A DNA stretch of 64,000 nt from Candidatus Microbacterium colombiense (GCA_029203165.1 CP119308.1:682001-746000), one strand, 5' to 3'. Shown: positions 1 through 8,889, numbered from the stretch's first letter. The notes: generated by a model not told the origin, from the letters alone. Numbers and translations: made by a program.

Positions 1-1494
1 CGCGGTTCGGGCCCGACGCGCGGCCTGATCGACGATGAGGCTGACCAGGATCGCGATGATCACGTAGAGCGTCAGGGCGAGCACGTGCAGCGGATGCGCG
101 ATGGTGATCGTGAACAACGGCGCCACGAACAGGAAGTCGAGGGTGACGCCCGAGAGTACGGCGGCGAACACCGCGGGGCGCAGGCCGCCGATGAGGGCCA
201 CGACGACCACGAGCAGTTGGTACGCGAGCACTTCGGCGGTGATCGACTCGGGGCTGCGGAAGGTGAACAGCATCCAGGAGAGCAGGGGGCCGAAGACGAG
301 GGCGACCGCGAGGCCGAGCACCTGCCGACGCCACCCGAGCGCGCCGCCGGTGATACGGGGGAGGGCGACTCGCCCCCCGGCCGCGGCATGCGTGACGATG
401 TGCACGTCGATGTCGCCGGAGCGGCGGATGACCTCCGAGCCGATGCCGGGACCGGTGAGGGCCGCCATCAGACGACCGCGCCGGCTGACGCCGATCACGA
501 GCTGCGTGGCATCCGCCCCCTGCGCGAATTCGACGAGCGTGCCGGGGATGTCGTCGCCGATCATCTGGTGGAACGTGCCGCCCAGCGACTCGACGAGGGC
601 ACGTTGCGCGGCGAGGGCGCCGGGCGTCTCGTCGCGCAGGCCGTCCTGTGCGGAGATGTGCACGGCGAGCAGTTCTCCACCGGCCGAACGGGCGGCGATC
701 CGGGCGCCGCGGCGCAGCAGCGTCTCGCCCTCGGGCCCACCGGTGAGGGCGACGACCACGCGCTCCCTGGCCTGCCAGGTGCTCTCGATACCGTGATCGG
801 CGCGGTAGCTGCGCAGCGCGCTGTCGACCTCGTCGGCGAGCCAGAGCAGGGCGAGTTCGCGGAGCGCGGTCAGGTTGCCCAGTCGGAAGTAGTTCGACAG
901 CGCCGCGTCGATCCGCTCGGCGGGGTACACGAGCCCGGCCGACAGGCGATCCCGCAGCGACTGCGGGGCGAGGTCGACGACCTCGATCTCGTCGGCCGCA
1001 CGCACGACGGCATCCGGGATCGTCTCCTGCTGCGCGATGCCGGTGATCTTCTCGACCACGGCGTTGAGCGACTCGACGTGCTGCACGTTGAGTGTCGTGA
1101 TCACGTCGATGCCGGCATCCCGCAGCTGCTCGACGTCCTGCCAGCGCTTCGGATGCCGCGACCCGGGCACGTTCGTGTGTGCGAGTTCGTCGACGAGGGC
1201 GATCTGGGGCCTGCGCGCGATCACCGCGTCGACGTCGAGCTCGCTCAGCACGATGCCCCGGTGCGTCTCGGTCCGCCGGGCGACCTCGGGCAGGCCGACG
1301 GTCTGCGCCAGAGTGGCCGCGCGCTCATGCGTCTCGACGATCGCGATCACGACGTCACGGCCCTCGTCGCGCAGCCGGCGCCCCTCGGCCAGCATCTCGA
1401 AGGTCTTGCCGACGCCGGGAGCCGCGCCCAGCAGCACGCGCAGCCGACCGCGTCGGGACGCACCCGGCGCAGCGCGGAGCGACTCGTCGGTCAT
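1..1494 (-). CDS. kdpD: Osmosensitive K+ channel sensor kinase KdpD, N-terminal part (cut by window edge)
   Basis: The frame is open from an ATG at 1494 to the window edge (498 codons, no stop), so the histidine kinase core is outside the window. What is visible is the KdpD N-terminal sensor: a Walker A stretch GAAPGAGKT near residue 23, a Walker B-like IALVDELAHTN, then a universal-stress-protein-like domain (around residues 225-345), then the first membrane segments. KdpD senses low K+/osmotic stress and phosphorylates KdpE, which activates kdp transcription. The start overlaps the kdpC stop as ATGA, so it is translationally coupled to the pump genes. kdpE is expected just beyond position 1 but is not seen. 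Confidence 0.95.
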   Translation of the reverse strand, partial: MTDESLRAAPGASRRGRLRVLLGAAPGVGKTFEMLAEGRRLRDEGRDVVIAIVETHERAATLAQTVGLPEVARRTETHRGIVLSELDVDAVIARRPQIALVDELAHTNVPGSRHPKRWQDVEQLRDAGIDVITTLNVQHVESLNAVVEKITGIAQQETIPDAVVRAADEIEVVDLAPQSLRDRLSAGLVYPAERIDAALSNYFRLGNLTALRELALLWLADEVDSALRSYRADHGIESTWQARERVVVALTGGPEGETLLRRGARIAARSAGGELLAVHISAQDGLRDETPGALAAQRALVESLGGTFHQMIGDDIPGTLVEFAQGADATQLVIGVSRRGRLMAALTGPGIGSEVIRRSGDIDVHIVTHAAAGGRVALPRITGGALGWRRQVLGLAVALVFGPLLSWMLFTFRSPESITAEVLAYQLLVVVVALIGGLRPAVFAAVLSGVTLDFLFVAPLFTITIAHPLHVLALTLYVIIAILVSLIVDQAARRARTA

Positions 1495-2093
1495 GCGCCC
1501 TCCCGCTGGTCGAGGGCGAGATTGAGCTCGGCGACGTTGATGCGCTCCTCGCCGAGGAATCCCAGATCCCGCCCTTGAATCCTAGACTCCACGAGCGTGC
1601 GCACCTCGTCGTCGGACAGCCCGCGCGCCTCGGCGATCCGCGGCACCTGCAGCAGCGCGTAGGCCACGCTGATGTGCGGATCGAGCCCGGAGCCGGATGC
1701 CGTGACCGCGTCGGCGGGCACCTGCGAGACGTCCACCCCCTCGCGGGCGGCGACGGCCGCACGCCGAGACTCGATCGACGAGATGAGGTCGGGGTTCTCG
1801 GGCCCCAGGTTGCTGCCGCTCGAGGCTGCTCCGTCGTAGCCGTCACCCGCCGCCGACGGCCGTGACTGGAAGTACTGCGGCAGGGCCTCGCCGTCGGCGT
1901 CGGTGAAGGACTGGCCGATCAGCGCGCTTCCGCGATCGTCGGCCAGCGGCGACCCGTTCGCCTGCCAGGGCAGGAGCAACTGGCCGACGCCGGTGATCAG
2001 CAGCGTGTAGCCGACGCCGAGCACGAGCGTCAGGATGAGCATCGCGCGGAGGGCGACGCCGGTGGTGCGCACGGCGGTGCGGGTGGAAGACAT
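1491..2093 (-). CDS. kdpC: K+-transporting ATPase subunit KdpC
   Basis: 200-residue protein with one N-terminal membrane segment (about residues 15-38) followed by an extracytoplasmic domain. Diagnostic KdpC words are present: the QPNGSPL-like WQANGSPLADDRGSALIGQ, YFQSRPSAAG, SNLGPENPDL, SGSGLDPHIS and a C-terminal VNVAELNLALD-type end. KdpC stabilises the KdpFABC complex and couples KdpA to the KdpB ATPase. Length matches the family (about 190-210). It lies 24 nt after kdpB and overlaps kdpD by 4 nt. Confidence 0.97.
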   Translation of the reverse strand: MSSTRTAVRTTGVALRAMLILTLVLGVGYTLLITGVGQLLLPWQANGSPLADDRGSALIGQSFTDADGEALPQYFQSRPSAAGDGYDGAASSGSNLGPENPDLISSIESRRAAVAAREGVDVSQVPADAVTASGSGLDPHISVAYALLQVPRIAEARGLSDDEVRTLVESRIQGRDLGFLGEERINVAELNLALDQREGA

Positions 2094-2117
2094 TGCGTGT
2101 CCCTTTCGGATGCCGGG

Positions 2118-4301
2118 TCAGAAGCCCGGGATGAGGCTGACGGCGAGGTCGATGAGCTTGATGCCGATGAACGGCGCGATCACGCCGCCGAGCCCGTAGA
2201 TCAGCAGGTTGCGCTGCAGGATCTGCGAGGCGCTCGCCGGGCGGTACTTCACGCCGCGCAGTGCGAGCGGGATGAGGAAGACGATCACGATCGCGTTGAA
2301 GATGATCGCGCTCGTCACGGCGGATGCGGGCGAGTGCAGCTGCATGATGTTCAGGGCGGCGAGACCGGGGAAGACCCCCATGAACATCGCCGGGATGATG
2401 GCGAAGTACTTGGCGATGTCGTTCGACAGCGAGAACGTGGTCAGGGCGCCGCGGGTGATGAGCAGCTGCTTGCCGATCCGCACGATGTCGATGAGCTTCG
2501 TCGGGTCGGAGTCGAGGTCGACCATGTTGCCGGCCTCCTTCGCCGCCGACGTGCCGGTGTTCATCGCCACGCCGACGTCGGCCTGCGCCAGGGCGGGGGC
2601 GTCGTTGGTGCCGTCGCCGGTCATCGCCACGAGCCTCCCGCCCTGCTGTTCGCGGCGGATCAGCTCGAGCTTCTGCTCGGGAGTCGCCTCGGCGAGGAAG
2701 TCGTCGACCCCCGCCTCGGCGGCGATCGCCTGGGCGGTCAGCGGGTTGTCGCCCGTGATCATGACGGTGCGGATGCCCATCGCGCGCAGCTCCTCGAAGC
2801 GCTCGCGCAGACCTTCCTTCACGATGTCCTTGAGGTGCACGACGCCGAGCACACGGGCATCCGCCGCATCCGCCGAGGCGTGCTTCACCGCGACGACCAG
2901 CGGGGTTCCGCCGCTCTGGGCGACGGCATCCGTCATCGTGGTCAACTGCGGCGTGGTCAACGGCGGCGTTGTCAACGGCGGCGTGGTGACCTGCGGGTCC
3001 GCCTGCTCGAGCCAGGCGCTGATCGCGGAGCCGGCGCCCTTGCGGATCTGCGTGCCGTCGGCGAGGTCGAGTCCCGACATGCGCGTCTGGGCCGTGAAGG
3101 GCACGACGACGGCATCCGCCGGCAGGCCGACCGTGATGCCGCGGGTGATCGCGAGCTCGACGATCGAGGCGCCCTCCGGGGTGGGATCGGCCAGAGACGA
3201 GAGCGCGGCCATGCGCAGCAGCTCGTCGGGGTTGACGCCGGGCATGCGCATCACCTCGTGGGCGCGGCGGTTGCCGTAGGTGATCGTGCCGGTCTTGTCG
3301 AGCAGCAGAGTGGTGACGTCTCCCGCCGCCTCGACCGCGCGCCCCGACATCGCGAGCACGTTGCGCTGCACCAGACGGTCCATGCCGGCGATGCCGATGG
3401 CCGAGAGGAGGGCGCCGATCGTGGTCGGGATGAGGCAGACCAGCAGGGCGATGAGCACCGGGATGCTGACCGGTGAGGCCGCATACGAGGCGATGGGGTT
3501 GAGGCAGAGCACCACGATCACGAACACGATCGACAGGCTCGCCAGCAGGATGTTCAGGGCGATCTCGTTCGGCGTGCGTTGACGGCTCGCGCCCTCGACG
3601 AGCGCGATCATGCGGTCGACGAAGGTCTCGCCGGGCTTCGAGGTGATGCGCACGACGATCCGGTCGGAGAGCACCCGGGTGCCGCCCGTGACAGCGCTGC
3701 GGTCTCCGCCCGACTCGCGGATCACCGGCGCGCTCTCGCCCGTGATGGCCGACTCGTCGACCGTCGCGATGCCGGCGATGACGTCGCCGTCGCCCGGGAT
3801 CAACTCCCCTGCCTCGACGATCACGACGTCATCGCGCTGCAGCTCGGCCGACGACACCATCTCGGTCGACGCGTCCGCGGCCGTCGCGCTCGCCGCCGCT
3901 CCAGGCACCCGCCGGGCCATCGTGCTGGTGCGGGTCTGACGCAGGCTCGCCGCCTGGGCTTTGCCGCGCCCCTCCGCCACCGACTCGGCCAGGTTCGCGA
4001 ACAGCACCGTCAGCCACAGCCAGACGGCGATCCCTGCGGTGAACGGCGCCGGCACCGGGGTGCCGCCGGACTCTCCGGGGCCGCCGAGGAACGGCTCGGC
4101 GATCGCGAGCACGGTGGTGAAGGCGGCGCCCACCCAGACGAGCAGCATGACCGGGTTGCGCACCAGGGTCGCGGGGTTCAGCTTGCGCAGCGCACCCGGC
4201 ATCGCCTGCACGAGCTGGGCCCAGCCGATCGAGCGTGGTGCGGTGGGAGTGGGGGATGCCGCGGCATCCTCCGTCGCGGGTGATGAGGTGACGAGCGTCA
4301 T
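2118..4301 (-). CDS. kdpB: K+-transporting P-type ATPase subunit KdpB
   Basis: 727-residue P-type ATPase that powers K+ import through KdpA. It has the actuator motif TGES, the phosphorylation motif DKTGT with Asp335, the nucleotide-domain KGA motif and the hinge TGDGTNDAPAL, plus the expected membrane helices. Unusual: the nucleotide-binding domain carries a tandem five-residue repeat (PQVTT-PPLTT-PPLTT-PQLTT) encoded by four near-identical 15-nt units at 2938-2997, absent from the usual KdpB. The reading frame stays intact on both sides. The start is 2 nt from the kdpA stop, indicating coupling. Confidence 0.97.
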   Translation of the reverse strand: MTLVTSSPATEDAAASPTPTAPRSIGWAQLVQAMPGALRKLNPATLVRNPVMLLVWVGAAFTTVLAIAEPFLGGPGESGGTPVPAPFTAGIAVWLWLTVLFANLAESVAEGRGKAQAASLRQTRTSTMARRVPGAAASATAADASTEMVSSAELQRDDVVIVEAGELIPGDGDVIAGIATVDESAITGESAPVIRESGGDRSAVTGGTRVLSDRIVVRITSKPGETFVDRMIALVEGASRQRTPNEIALNILLASLSIVFVIVVLCLNPIASYAASPVSIPVLIALLVCLIPTTIGALLSAIGIAGMDRLVQRNVLAMSGRAVEAAGDVTTLLLDKTGTITYGNRRAHEVMRMPGVNPDELLRMAALSSLADPTPEGASIVELAITRGITVGLPADAVVVPFTAQTRMSGLDLADGTQIRKGAGSAISAWLEQADPQVTTPPLTTPPLTTPQLTTMTDAVAQSGGTPLVVAVKHASADAADARVLGVVHLKDIVKEGLRERFEELRAMGIRTVMITGDNPLTAQAIAAEAGVDDFLAEATPEQKLELIRREQQGGRLVAMTGDGTNDAPALAQADVGVAMNTGTSAAKEAGNMVDLDSDPTKLIDIVRIGKQLLITRGALTTFSLSNDIAKYFAIIPAMFMGVFPGLAALNIMQLHSPASAVTSAIIFNAIVIVFLIPLALRGVKYRPASASQILQRNLLIYGLGGVIAPFIGIKLIDLAVSLIPGF
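2938..2997 (-). repeat. 15-bp tandem repeat inside kdpB (4 units)
   Basis: Four consecutive 15-bp units at 2938-2952, 2953-2967, 2968-2982 and 2983-2997 (plus strand type GTGGTCAACGGCGGC with few changes). On the coding strand they give five-residue Pro/Leu/Thr repeats. The multiple-of-three unit length keeps kdpB in frame whatever the copy number. Confidence 0.9.
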
Positions 4302-4303
4302 GG

Positions 4304-5983
4304 TCAGACCAATCCTTCGGCGAGCGGGCCCAGGGTGAGCACCGGGAAGTACGTGAGCGCGGTGACGATGACCGTCACGGCGAGGAGGAGGCCGACGAAC
4401 TGCGGCCGATGGGTGGGGAGCGTTCCCGTGGTGGTCGGGATGCGCTCCTGCGCGGCGAGGGATCCGGCCAGAGCGAGTACCAGCACGATCGGGATGAAGC
4501 GGCCGAGCAGCATCGCGATGCCCAGGGCGGTGTTGAACCAGGGGGTGTTCGCGGTGAGCCCGGCGAACGCCGAGCCGTTGTTGTTGGCGGCCGAGGTGAA
4601 CGCGTAGAGCACCTCGCTCATACCGTGCGTGCCGGGGTTCAGGATGCTGGTCGCCTCGACATCGGAGCGGATGCCGGGGATCGCGAAGCTCAGCGCCGTG
4701 CCGCCCAGCACGAGGGCGGGGACCACGAGGATGTACAGGCTCGCGAGGGTGATCTCCCGCGTGCCGATCCTCTTGCCGAGATACTCCGGTGTGCGACCGA
4801 CGAGCAGCCCGCCCACGAACACCGCGATGATCGCGAGCACCAGCATGCCGTAGAGGCCGGAGCCGACGCCGCCGGGAGCGACCTCGCCGAGCATCATGTT
4901 GATCATCGGCATCATCCCGCCGAGTGATGTGTACGAGTCGTGCATCGAGTTCACGGCCCCGGTGGAGGTGAGCGTGCTGGCGCTGCCGAACAGCGTGGAT
5001 GCGAGGATGCCGAAGCGCTGCTCCTTGCCCTCCATCGCGGCGCCGGCGAGTTCAGGCGCCGAGCCGCGTCCGGCCAGTTCGAGGGCCGAGAGAGCGAAGG
5101 TCGAGATCAGGAAGATCGTGCCCATCACCGCGGCGATCGCGTAGCCCTGACGGTGGTCGCCGATCATGCGCCCGAACGTGCGGGGCAGGGCGAAGGGGAT
5201 GACGAGGATCAACAGCACCTGCAGCAGGTTCGTGAAGCCGCTCGGGTTCTCGAAGGGGTGGGCGGAGTTGGCGTTGAAGAAGCCGCCGCCGTTCGTGCCG
5301 AGCAGCTTGATGGCCTCCTGTGATGCCACGGGGCCACCGGGGATCGTCTGCGTGCCGCCCGAGACGGTGGTCACCTCGGTGAAGCCGGCGAAGTTCTGGA
5401 TCACGCCGCCGGCGAGCAGGGCCACTGCTCCGATCACGGCGAGGGGAAGCAGGATACGGCCGAGGCCACGCACGAGATCGACCCAGAAGTTGCCGATCGT
5501 CGTCGAGCCCCGTCGTGCGAGCCCGCGGATCAGGGCGATCGCGATCGCGAGGCCCACCGCAGCCGACACGAAGTTCTGCACCGTGAGACCGGCCAGCTGC
5601 ACCGTGTAGCCCATGGTCTGCTCGGGCGAGTAGGACTGCCAGTTCGTGTTCGCGACGAACGAGGCGGCGGTGTTGAACGCGAGTCCTTCGGGAACGGCGG
5701 GCAGGCCGAGCGACTGCGGGAGGAACGCCTGCAGCCGCTGGAGGGCGTAGACGAGGACCACGCCGACGATCGAGAACGCGAGCACGCTGCGGGCGTACGC
5801 GCGCCAGGTCTGCTCAGAGGCCGGGTCGACGCCGATGAGACGGTAGAGGCCGCGCTCGACGCGGAGGTCGCGTACCGAGCTGTAGACGTGCGCGATGTAG
5901 TCGCCGAGGGGACGGTACAGCAGAACGAGCACGACGACGACGGCGAGAAGCTGCAGCACGCCGAACCAGATCACGGCGCCCAT
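4304..5983 (-). CDS. kdpA: K+-transporting ATPase subunit KdpA
   Basis: 559-residue polytopic membrane protein, the K+-binding and translocating subunit. It shows four repeated pore-type segments, including the diagnostic GTNGGGFFNANSAHPFENP filter region and a second TSAANNNGSAFAG filter motif, TPEYLGKRI and a start GAVIWFGVLQLL typical of KdpA. Length matches the family (about 550-570). It begins with ATG overlapping the kdpF stop codon by one base (CATCA on the plus strand). Confidence 0.97.
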   Translation of the reverse strand: MGAVIWFGVLQLLAVVVVLVLLYRPLGDYIAHVYSSVRDLRVERGLYRLIGVDPASEQTWRAYARSVLAFSIVGVVLVYALQRLQAFLPQSLGLPAVPEGLAFNTAASFVANTNWQSYSPEQTMGYTVQLAGLTVQNFVSAAVGLAIAIALIRGLARRGSTTIGNFWVDLVRGLGRILLPLAVIGAVALLAGGVIQNFAGFTEVTTVSGGTQTIPGGPVASQEAIKLLGTNGGGFFNANSAHPFENPSGFTNLLQVLLILVIPFALPRTFGRMIGDHRQGYAIAAVMGTIFLISTFALSALELAGRGSAPELAGAAMEGKEQRFGILASTLFGSASTLTSTGAVNSMHDSYTSLGGMMPMINMMLGEVAPGGVGSGLYGMLVLAIIAVFVGGLLVGRTPEYLGKRIGTREITLASLYILVVPALVLGGTALSFAIPGIRSDVEATSILNPGTHGMSEVLYAFTSAANNNGSAFAGLTANTPWFNTALGIAMLLGRFIPIVLVLALAGSLAAQERIPTTTGTLPTHRPQFVGLLLAVTVIVTALTYFPVLTLGPLAEGLV

Positions 5984-6072
5984 CAGAACTTCTCCGGGGA
6001 GACCAGGGCGACCACGAGGTAGACGATGGCGGCGACGGCGAGCACCGCGGCGAGTATTCCGAAGACGATCAT
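5983..6072 (-). CDS. kdpF: K+-transporting ATPase small subunit KdpF
   Basis: 29-residue single-span membrane peptide beginning MIVFGILAAVLAVAAIVYLV and ending SPEKF, the classic KdpF composition and C-terminus. KdpF binds KdpA and stabilises the pump. It is directly upstream of kdpA with stop/start overlap (stop 5985-5983, kdpA ATG 5983-5981). It is too short for most gene finders; position and sequence make the call secure. Confidence 0.93.
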   Translation of the reverse strand: MIVFGILAAVLAVAAIVYLVVALVSPEKF

Positions 6073-6197
6073 GGTCGCTCGAGTCCCTTCGCGATCAGCG
6101 AGACGAGGGCGAACAGCGCGAGAGTCAGCGCGAGGTAGAGGATGTCGAGCACGATCCGATACAACTCCCGTGCGCGCGGCGGGTCGACGATCCTCAC
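6069..6197 (-). CDS. Small membrane micro-protein heading the kdp operon
   Basis: Short frame whose stop overlaps the kdpF start as ATGA. From GTG at 6197 it encodes 42 residues; an internal GTG at 6152 would give 27. The core DILYLALTLALFALVSLIAK is one hydrophobic helix followed by a basic/acidic end (KGLERP). Similar tiny proteins commonly precede kdpF in actinobacterial kdp operons, but no function is established that I know of. The upstream start has AGGGGAAG very close in front; the start is uncertain. Confidence 0.65.
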   Translation of the reverse strand: MRIVDPPRARELYRIVLDILYLALTLALFALVSLIAKGLERP

Positions 6198-6280
6198 GCT
6201 TCCCCTACGCCCCCGTGCCCAACGCATACGGGTTGCTCACGGTGGGTGGGTGTGTGGGGTGTGGGCCATGGGGCGCGTGC

Positions 6281-6343
6281 GCTGGAGTTGGCACCAGTTG
6301 TCGTTCTGACGAGCTGATTCCGACATGAGGTGCCAACTTCAGC
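6281..6343. repeat. 63-bp intergenic palindrome (ends GCTGgAGTTGGCACC)
   Basis: The left end GCTGGAGTTGGCACC (6281-6295) is inverted at the right end (6329-6343) with one mismatch; the internal TGTCG/CGACA and a central GAGCT also pair. It sits in the 234-bp gap between the divergent kdp and 6432 operons. No other copy of this end was seen in the window. The rest of the gap (6198-6280, 6344-6431) holds a plausible -10 TAGGCT at 6401 but nothing else I recognise. Confidence 0.7.
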
Positions 6344-6431
6344 ATCCCCAGTCCCCGCATCCCCTGCAAAGGGGGCTATGCGTCCTCAGGTGAGAGCGCA
6401 TAGGCTCCTTATGAATACTGGGGGGCTTCTC

Positions 6432-6725
6432 ATGACGACGGTGGAACTGTTCTACGACGATCTGCGCGAGTCGGAGACCGACTTCACGGGCGCTGCGGCG
6501 TCGCTGCAGGTCGACGTGCCGTACCTCCGCGGAGACGATCCGGGCGTCGAGGCGCCGATCGGGCGGTATCCGTTGAAGGTCGAGCTGAACCGGCGCATGG
6601 ACGAGCTTCACGATGCGTCGTTCGCGTACTGGGAGGCCGGAATGGCTCTCGCCAAGACGCTCTCCGCCATCACCTCGCAGTACTCGGCACTCGACGAGGA
6701 ACTCGCGGGGGAGGGCACGGGGTGA
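6432..6725 (+). CDS. Small helical WXG100-like protein of an ESX-type gene pair
   Basis: 97 residues from ATG 6432, chosen because GGGGGG lies at a proper Shine-Dalgarno distance; a longer frame upstream lacks one. The protein is acidic and largely helical with a central AFAYWEAG-like turn (FAYWEAGMALAKTL), reminiscent of small helical-hairpin WXG100-type partners in Actinobacteria, but the exact W-x-G is not present. It overlaps the next gene by 4 nt (GTGA), suggesting that the two products work together. The WXG-like assignment is inference. Confidence 0.6.
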   Translation: MTTVELFYDDLRESETDFTGAAASLQVDVPYLRGDDPGVEAPIGRYPLKVELNRRMDELHDASFAYWEAGMALAKTLSAITSQYSALDEELAGEGTG

Positions 6726-8371
6726 CGCTGACCTCGCCTGCACGCGGGTATCCGCTGGAGTGGATCGCAGGCGATGCGGGCACGATGTCACGGTGGGTCG
6801 ATCAGTTCAGGATGCTGGCGGAGCATCTGCGTGCGCTGCGCGGCGCATCTGCCCGCGCCACGGGCCTGGCAGGCATGGGACAGGCCGTGACGTCGGTGCG
6901 GTCGGATGCGGTCGAGATCCTGACGACGATCGGATCGCACATCGCACTCGCGCAGACACTGTCGTCCGTGCTGTCCGAGTACGCGCGGTCTCACGATGAC
7001 CATGCCCGTCGGGCGAACGCCCTGGTCGAGGAGATCGAGGCGGCCCATGCGGCGTGCGTGCGGCTGAGCGTGGCATCCGATGAGGCAGGGCGTCGCTCTG
7101 ACGCAGCGTCCGACAGCGATGACCGGGTCGCCGTGCAGGAGTCGGAGGATGCCGCATCCGGCCTCGTCTCGGAGCATCGACGTGCCGAACACGACCTTGA
7201 AGACCTCTGGGCGCGCTACGAATTCCACTTCCAGGCATGGGACGAGGCGTACGACGCGGGGGTTCGGGCGCTGGTGGGCGATGCGGGCACGCTGTGCACC
7301 CTCGAGGCGAGAGATCTGCTCGACGAGCTTCTCGCGGCTGACACTCCGGCGGCGGTGCTGGCTCTGTGGTTGGCGCACCCCGAACTGCAGGCGGAGCTGA
7401 TCGCCGCGCATCCGGCAGTGCTCGGGGCGATGGATGGCATCCCGGTCGCCGCACGGGTGCGAGCGAATCAGGCGAACGCCGAAGTGTGGATCGAGGCCGC
7501 GCGGGCCGAGCGCGCTCTGGAACCCGAAGGTTCGGAGAGGGCGGGGTTCCTGACGCGGGAGATCGCCTACCTGCGCCACGTCGTCGACGGCAGCGTGCAA
7601 CTGTACCTCTACGACCGCGTCTTCTCCCGCATCGTCGAAGTCATCGGCGATCTCGCGGCCGTGCCGCAGCGGGTGCTCACCTACGTGCCCGGCACCTTCA
7701 CGGGCCTCGGCGACTTCTACGGCGGGCAGGTGCAACAGATCGCGGGCGAGATCGTACGAGCTGTGCCCGGCACACTTGCATTCGTCTACAAGGATGGTCT
7801 GTTCCCCGGTGAGACCCCCGAGGTGGGTGGTGCGGATCCGTTGCGAATAGTCGAGGCGAACGATCAGCAGCGTGCGTTGGATGCTGGTCGGCAGCTTGCG
7901 CGGTTCGAGGCCGGGGTGCGGACGGATCCACTGCTTGCCACCGCCGAGCAGGATGCCTTCGGGCACAGTTGGGGGCTCGCGAACGTGACGAGCGCCGAAG
8001 TCGCCGGCTCCGAGTTCGACAAGGTGGTGTCGCTGTCGGGCGCCGGCATGCCGCCGGAGTGGAAGCCCGACCCCGACACCGCGTACGCGGATTTCTCCTA
8101 TCGCGACATCCTTCAGACGGGGCAGGATCTCGGAGTCGTCTGGGACGGGAACACCCCGCGTTCGAATCCGGCGTTCGAACATGGCGACTACTACGTGGGC
8201 CCCGACGATGAGGTTCTCGACAGGGCGGACAACGGCAGTCTGGGACGTCCGACGGTGGGCCTCCCCTCTGACTACTTCGAGGTGTTGACCGAGAACCACA
8301 ACCTGATCGCGACCGATGACCCGGCAAACCGGGACGCGCTGCAGGATATGCGAAAGCTGGTGAAGGAGTGA
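6722..8371 (+). CDS. DUF1023-like alpha/beta-hydrolase with helical N-terminus
   Basis: 549 residues from GTG. Residues 1-190 are predicted helical and lack motifs, like WXG-type secretion-linked N-termini. Around residues 215-245 is the actinobacterial motif region WLAHPEL...GAMDGIPVAARVRANQAN. From about 390 there is an alpha/beta-hydrolase core with nucleophile elbow GHSWG (Ser416), a following strand VVSLSGAG, and a late His in ENHNLIA, the arrangement of DUF1023 hydrolases. Substrate is unknown. It is sandwiched by 4-nt overlaps between the small helical protein and a lipoprotein, so all three are probably made together and act at the envelope. Confidence 0.75.
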   Translation: MTLTSPARGYPLEWIAGDAGTMSRWVDQFRMLAEHLRALRGASARATGLAGMGQAVTSVRSDAVEILTTIGSHIALAQTLSSVLSEYARSHDDHARRANALVEEIEAAHAACVRLSVASDEAGRRSDAASDSDDRVAVQESEDAASGLVSEHRRAEHDLEDLWARYEFHFQAWDEAYDAGVRALVGDAGTLCTLEARDLLDELLAADTPAAVLALWLAHPELQAELIAAHPAVLGAMDGIPVAARVRANQANAEVWIEAARAERALEPEGSERAGFLTREIAYLRHVVDGSVQLYLYDRVFSRIVEVIGDLAAVPQRVLTYVPGTFTGLGDFYGGQVQQIAGEIVRAVPGTLAFVYKDGLFPGETPEVGGADPLRIVEANDQQRALDAGRQLARFEAGVRTDPLLATAEQDAFGHSWGLANVTSAEVAGSEFDKVVSLSGAGMPPEWKPDPDTAYADFSYRDILQTGQDLGVVWDGNTPRSNPAFEHGDYYVGPDDEVLDRADNGSLGRPTVGLPSDYFEVLTENHNLIATDDPANRDALQDMRKLVKE

Positions 8372-8889
8372 GGGGTCAAGTGCGCTGCGGGATACAGGTC
8401 GCGTTCGTTGCTCTGGCCGTCGTCCTCGCCGGGTGCGCACAGCAGTCCGAAGATCCAGGAATGAGCGCGGAAATGACTTGGGAAGAAGCGAAAGCCAGCA
8501 CGCAGGCAATGGAGCTGAAGATCGCTGCGCTCGTATCGAAACCGGAGGTCGTGAGTATCGTCCAGAACGAGAAGGGCGGGCTCTTCAGTTGTGACGAGAC
8601 GCGGCACACGTGGAAGGGGATCACGACCGTCGCGCTCGCTCCGGGCGCTGACCTCCCAGTGGTGTTGAAGTCGATGGAAAGCCAACTCGCGGAACTTCTC
8701 GAGGAGAGGGGTGACTTCGCCGTCACGAAAAGAGTGGACTTCTTCGGCGACTATGCGATCGCGGCCGAGTCCACGTCTTCGGCGGAAGCGTACCTGCTGG
8801 CCCAGGAGAAGGACGGCGCGATCGTCATCGACTCGTGGTCCGAGTGCTTCACGCTCCCGGAGGGCACATACCCCGGCGGCAGTTTCTGA
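8368..8889 (+). CDS. Predicted lipoprotein, function unknown
   Basis: Up to 173 residues. A short basic start, hydrophobic segment FVALAVVLAGC and lipobox LAGC give a lipid-anchored Cys (residue 23 from GTG 8368, residue 19 from the in-frame GTG 8380, which has AGGGG in front and may be the true start). The mature part is soluble, with two Cys (FSCDE, SECFT) that may form a disulfide. No family recognised. Its start overlaps the hydrolase stop. Confidence 0.75.
   Translation: MRGQVRCGIQVAFVALAVVLAGCAQQSEDPGMSAEMTWEEAKASTQAMELKIAALVSKPEVVSIVQNEKGGLFSCDETRHTWKGITTVALAPGADLPVVLKSMESQLAELLEERGDFAVTKRVDFFGDYAIAAESTSSAEAYLLAQEKDGAIVIDSWSECFTLPEGTYPGGSF

Noticed and set aside
2097..3476. Antisense frame over kdpB (459 codons)
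   Set aside because: Asp/Arg/His-rich shadow of kdpB with no recognisable domain.
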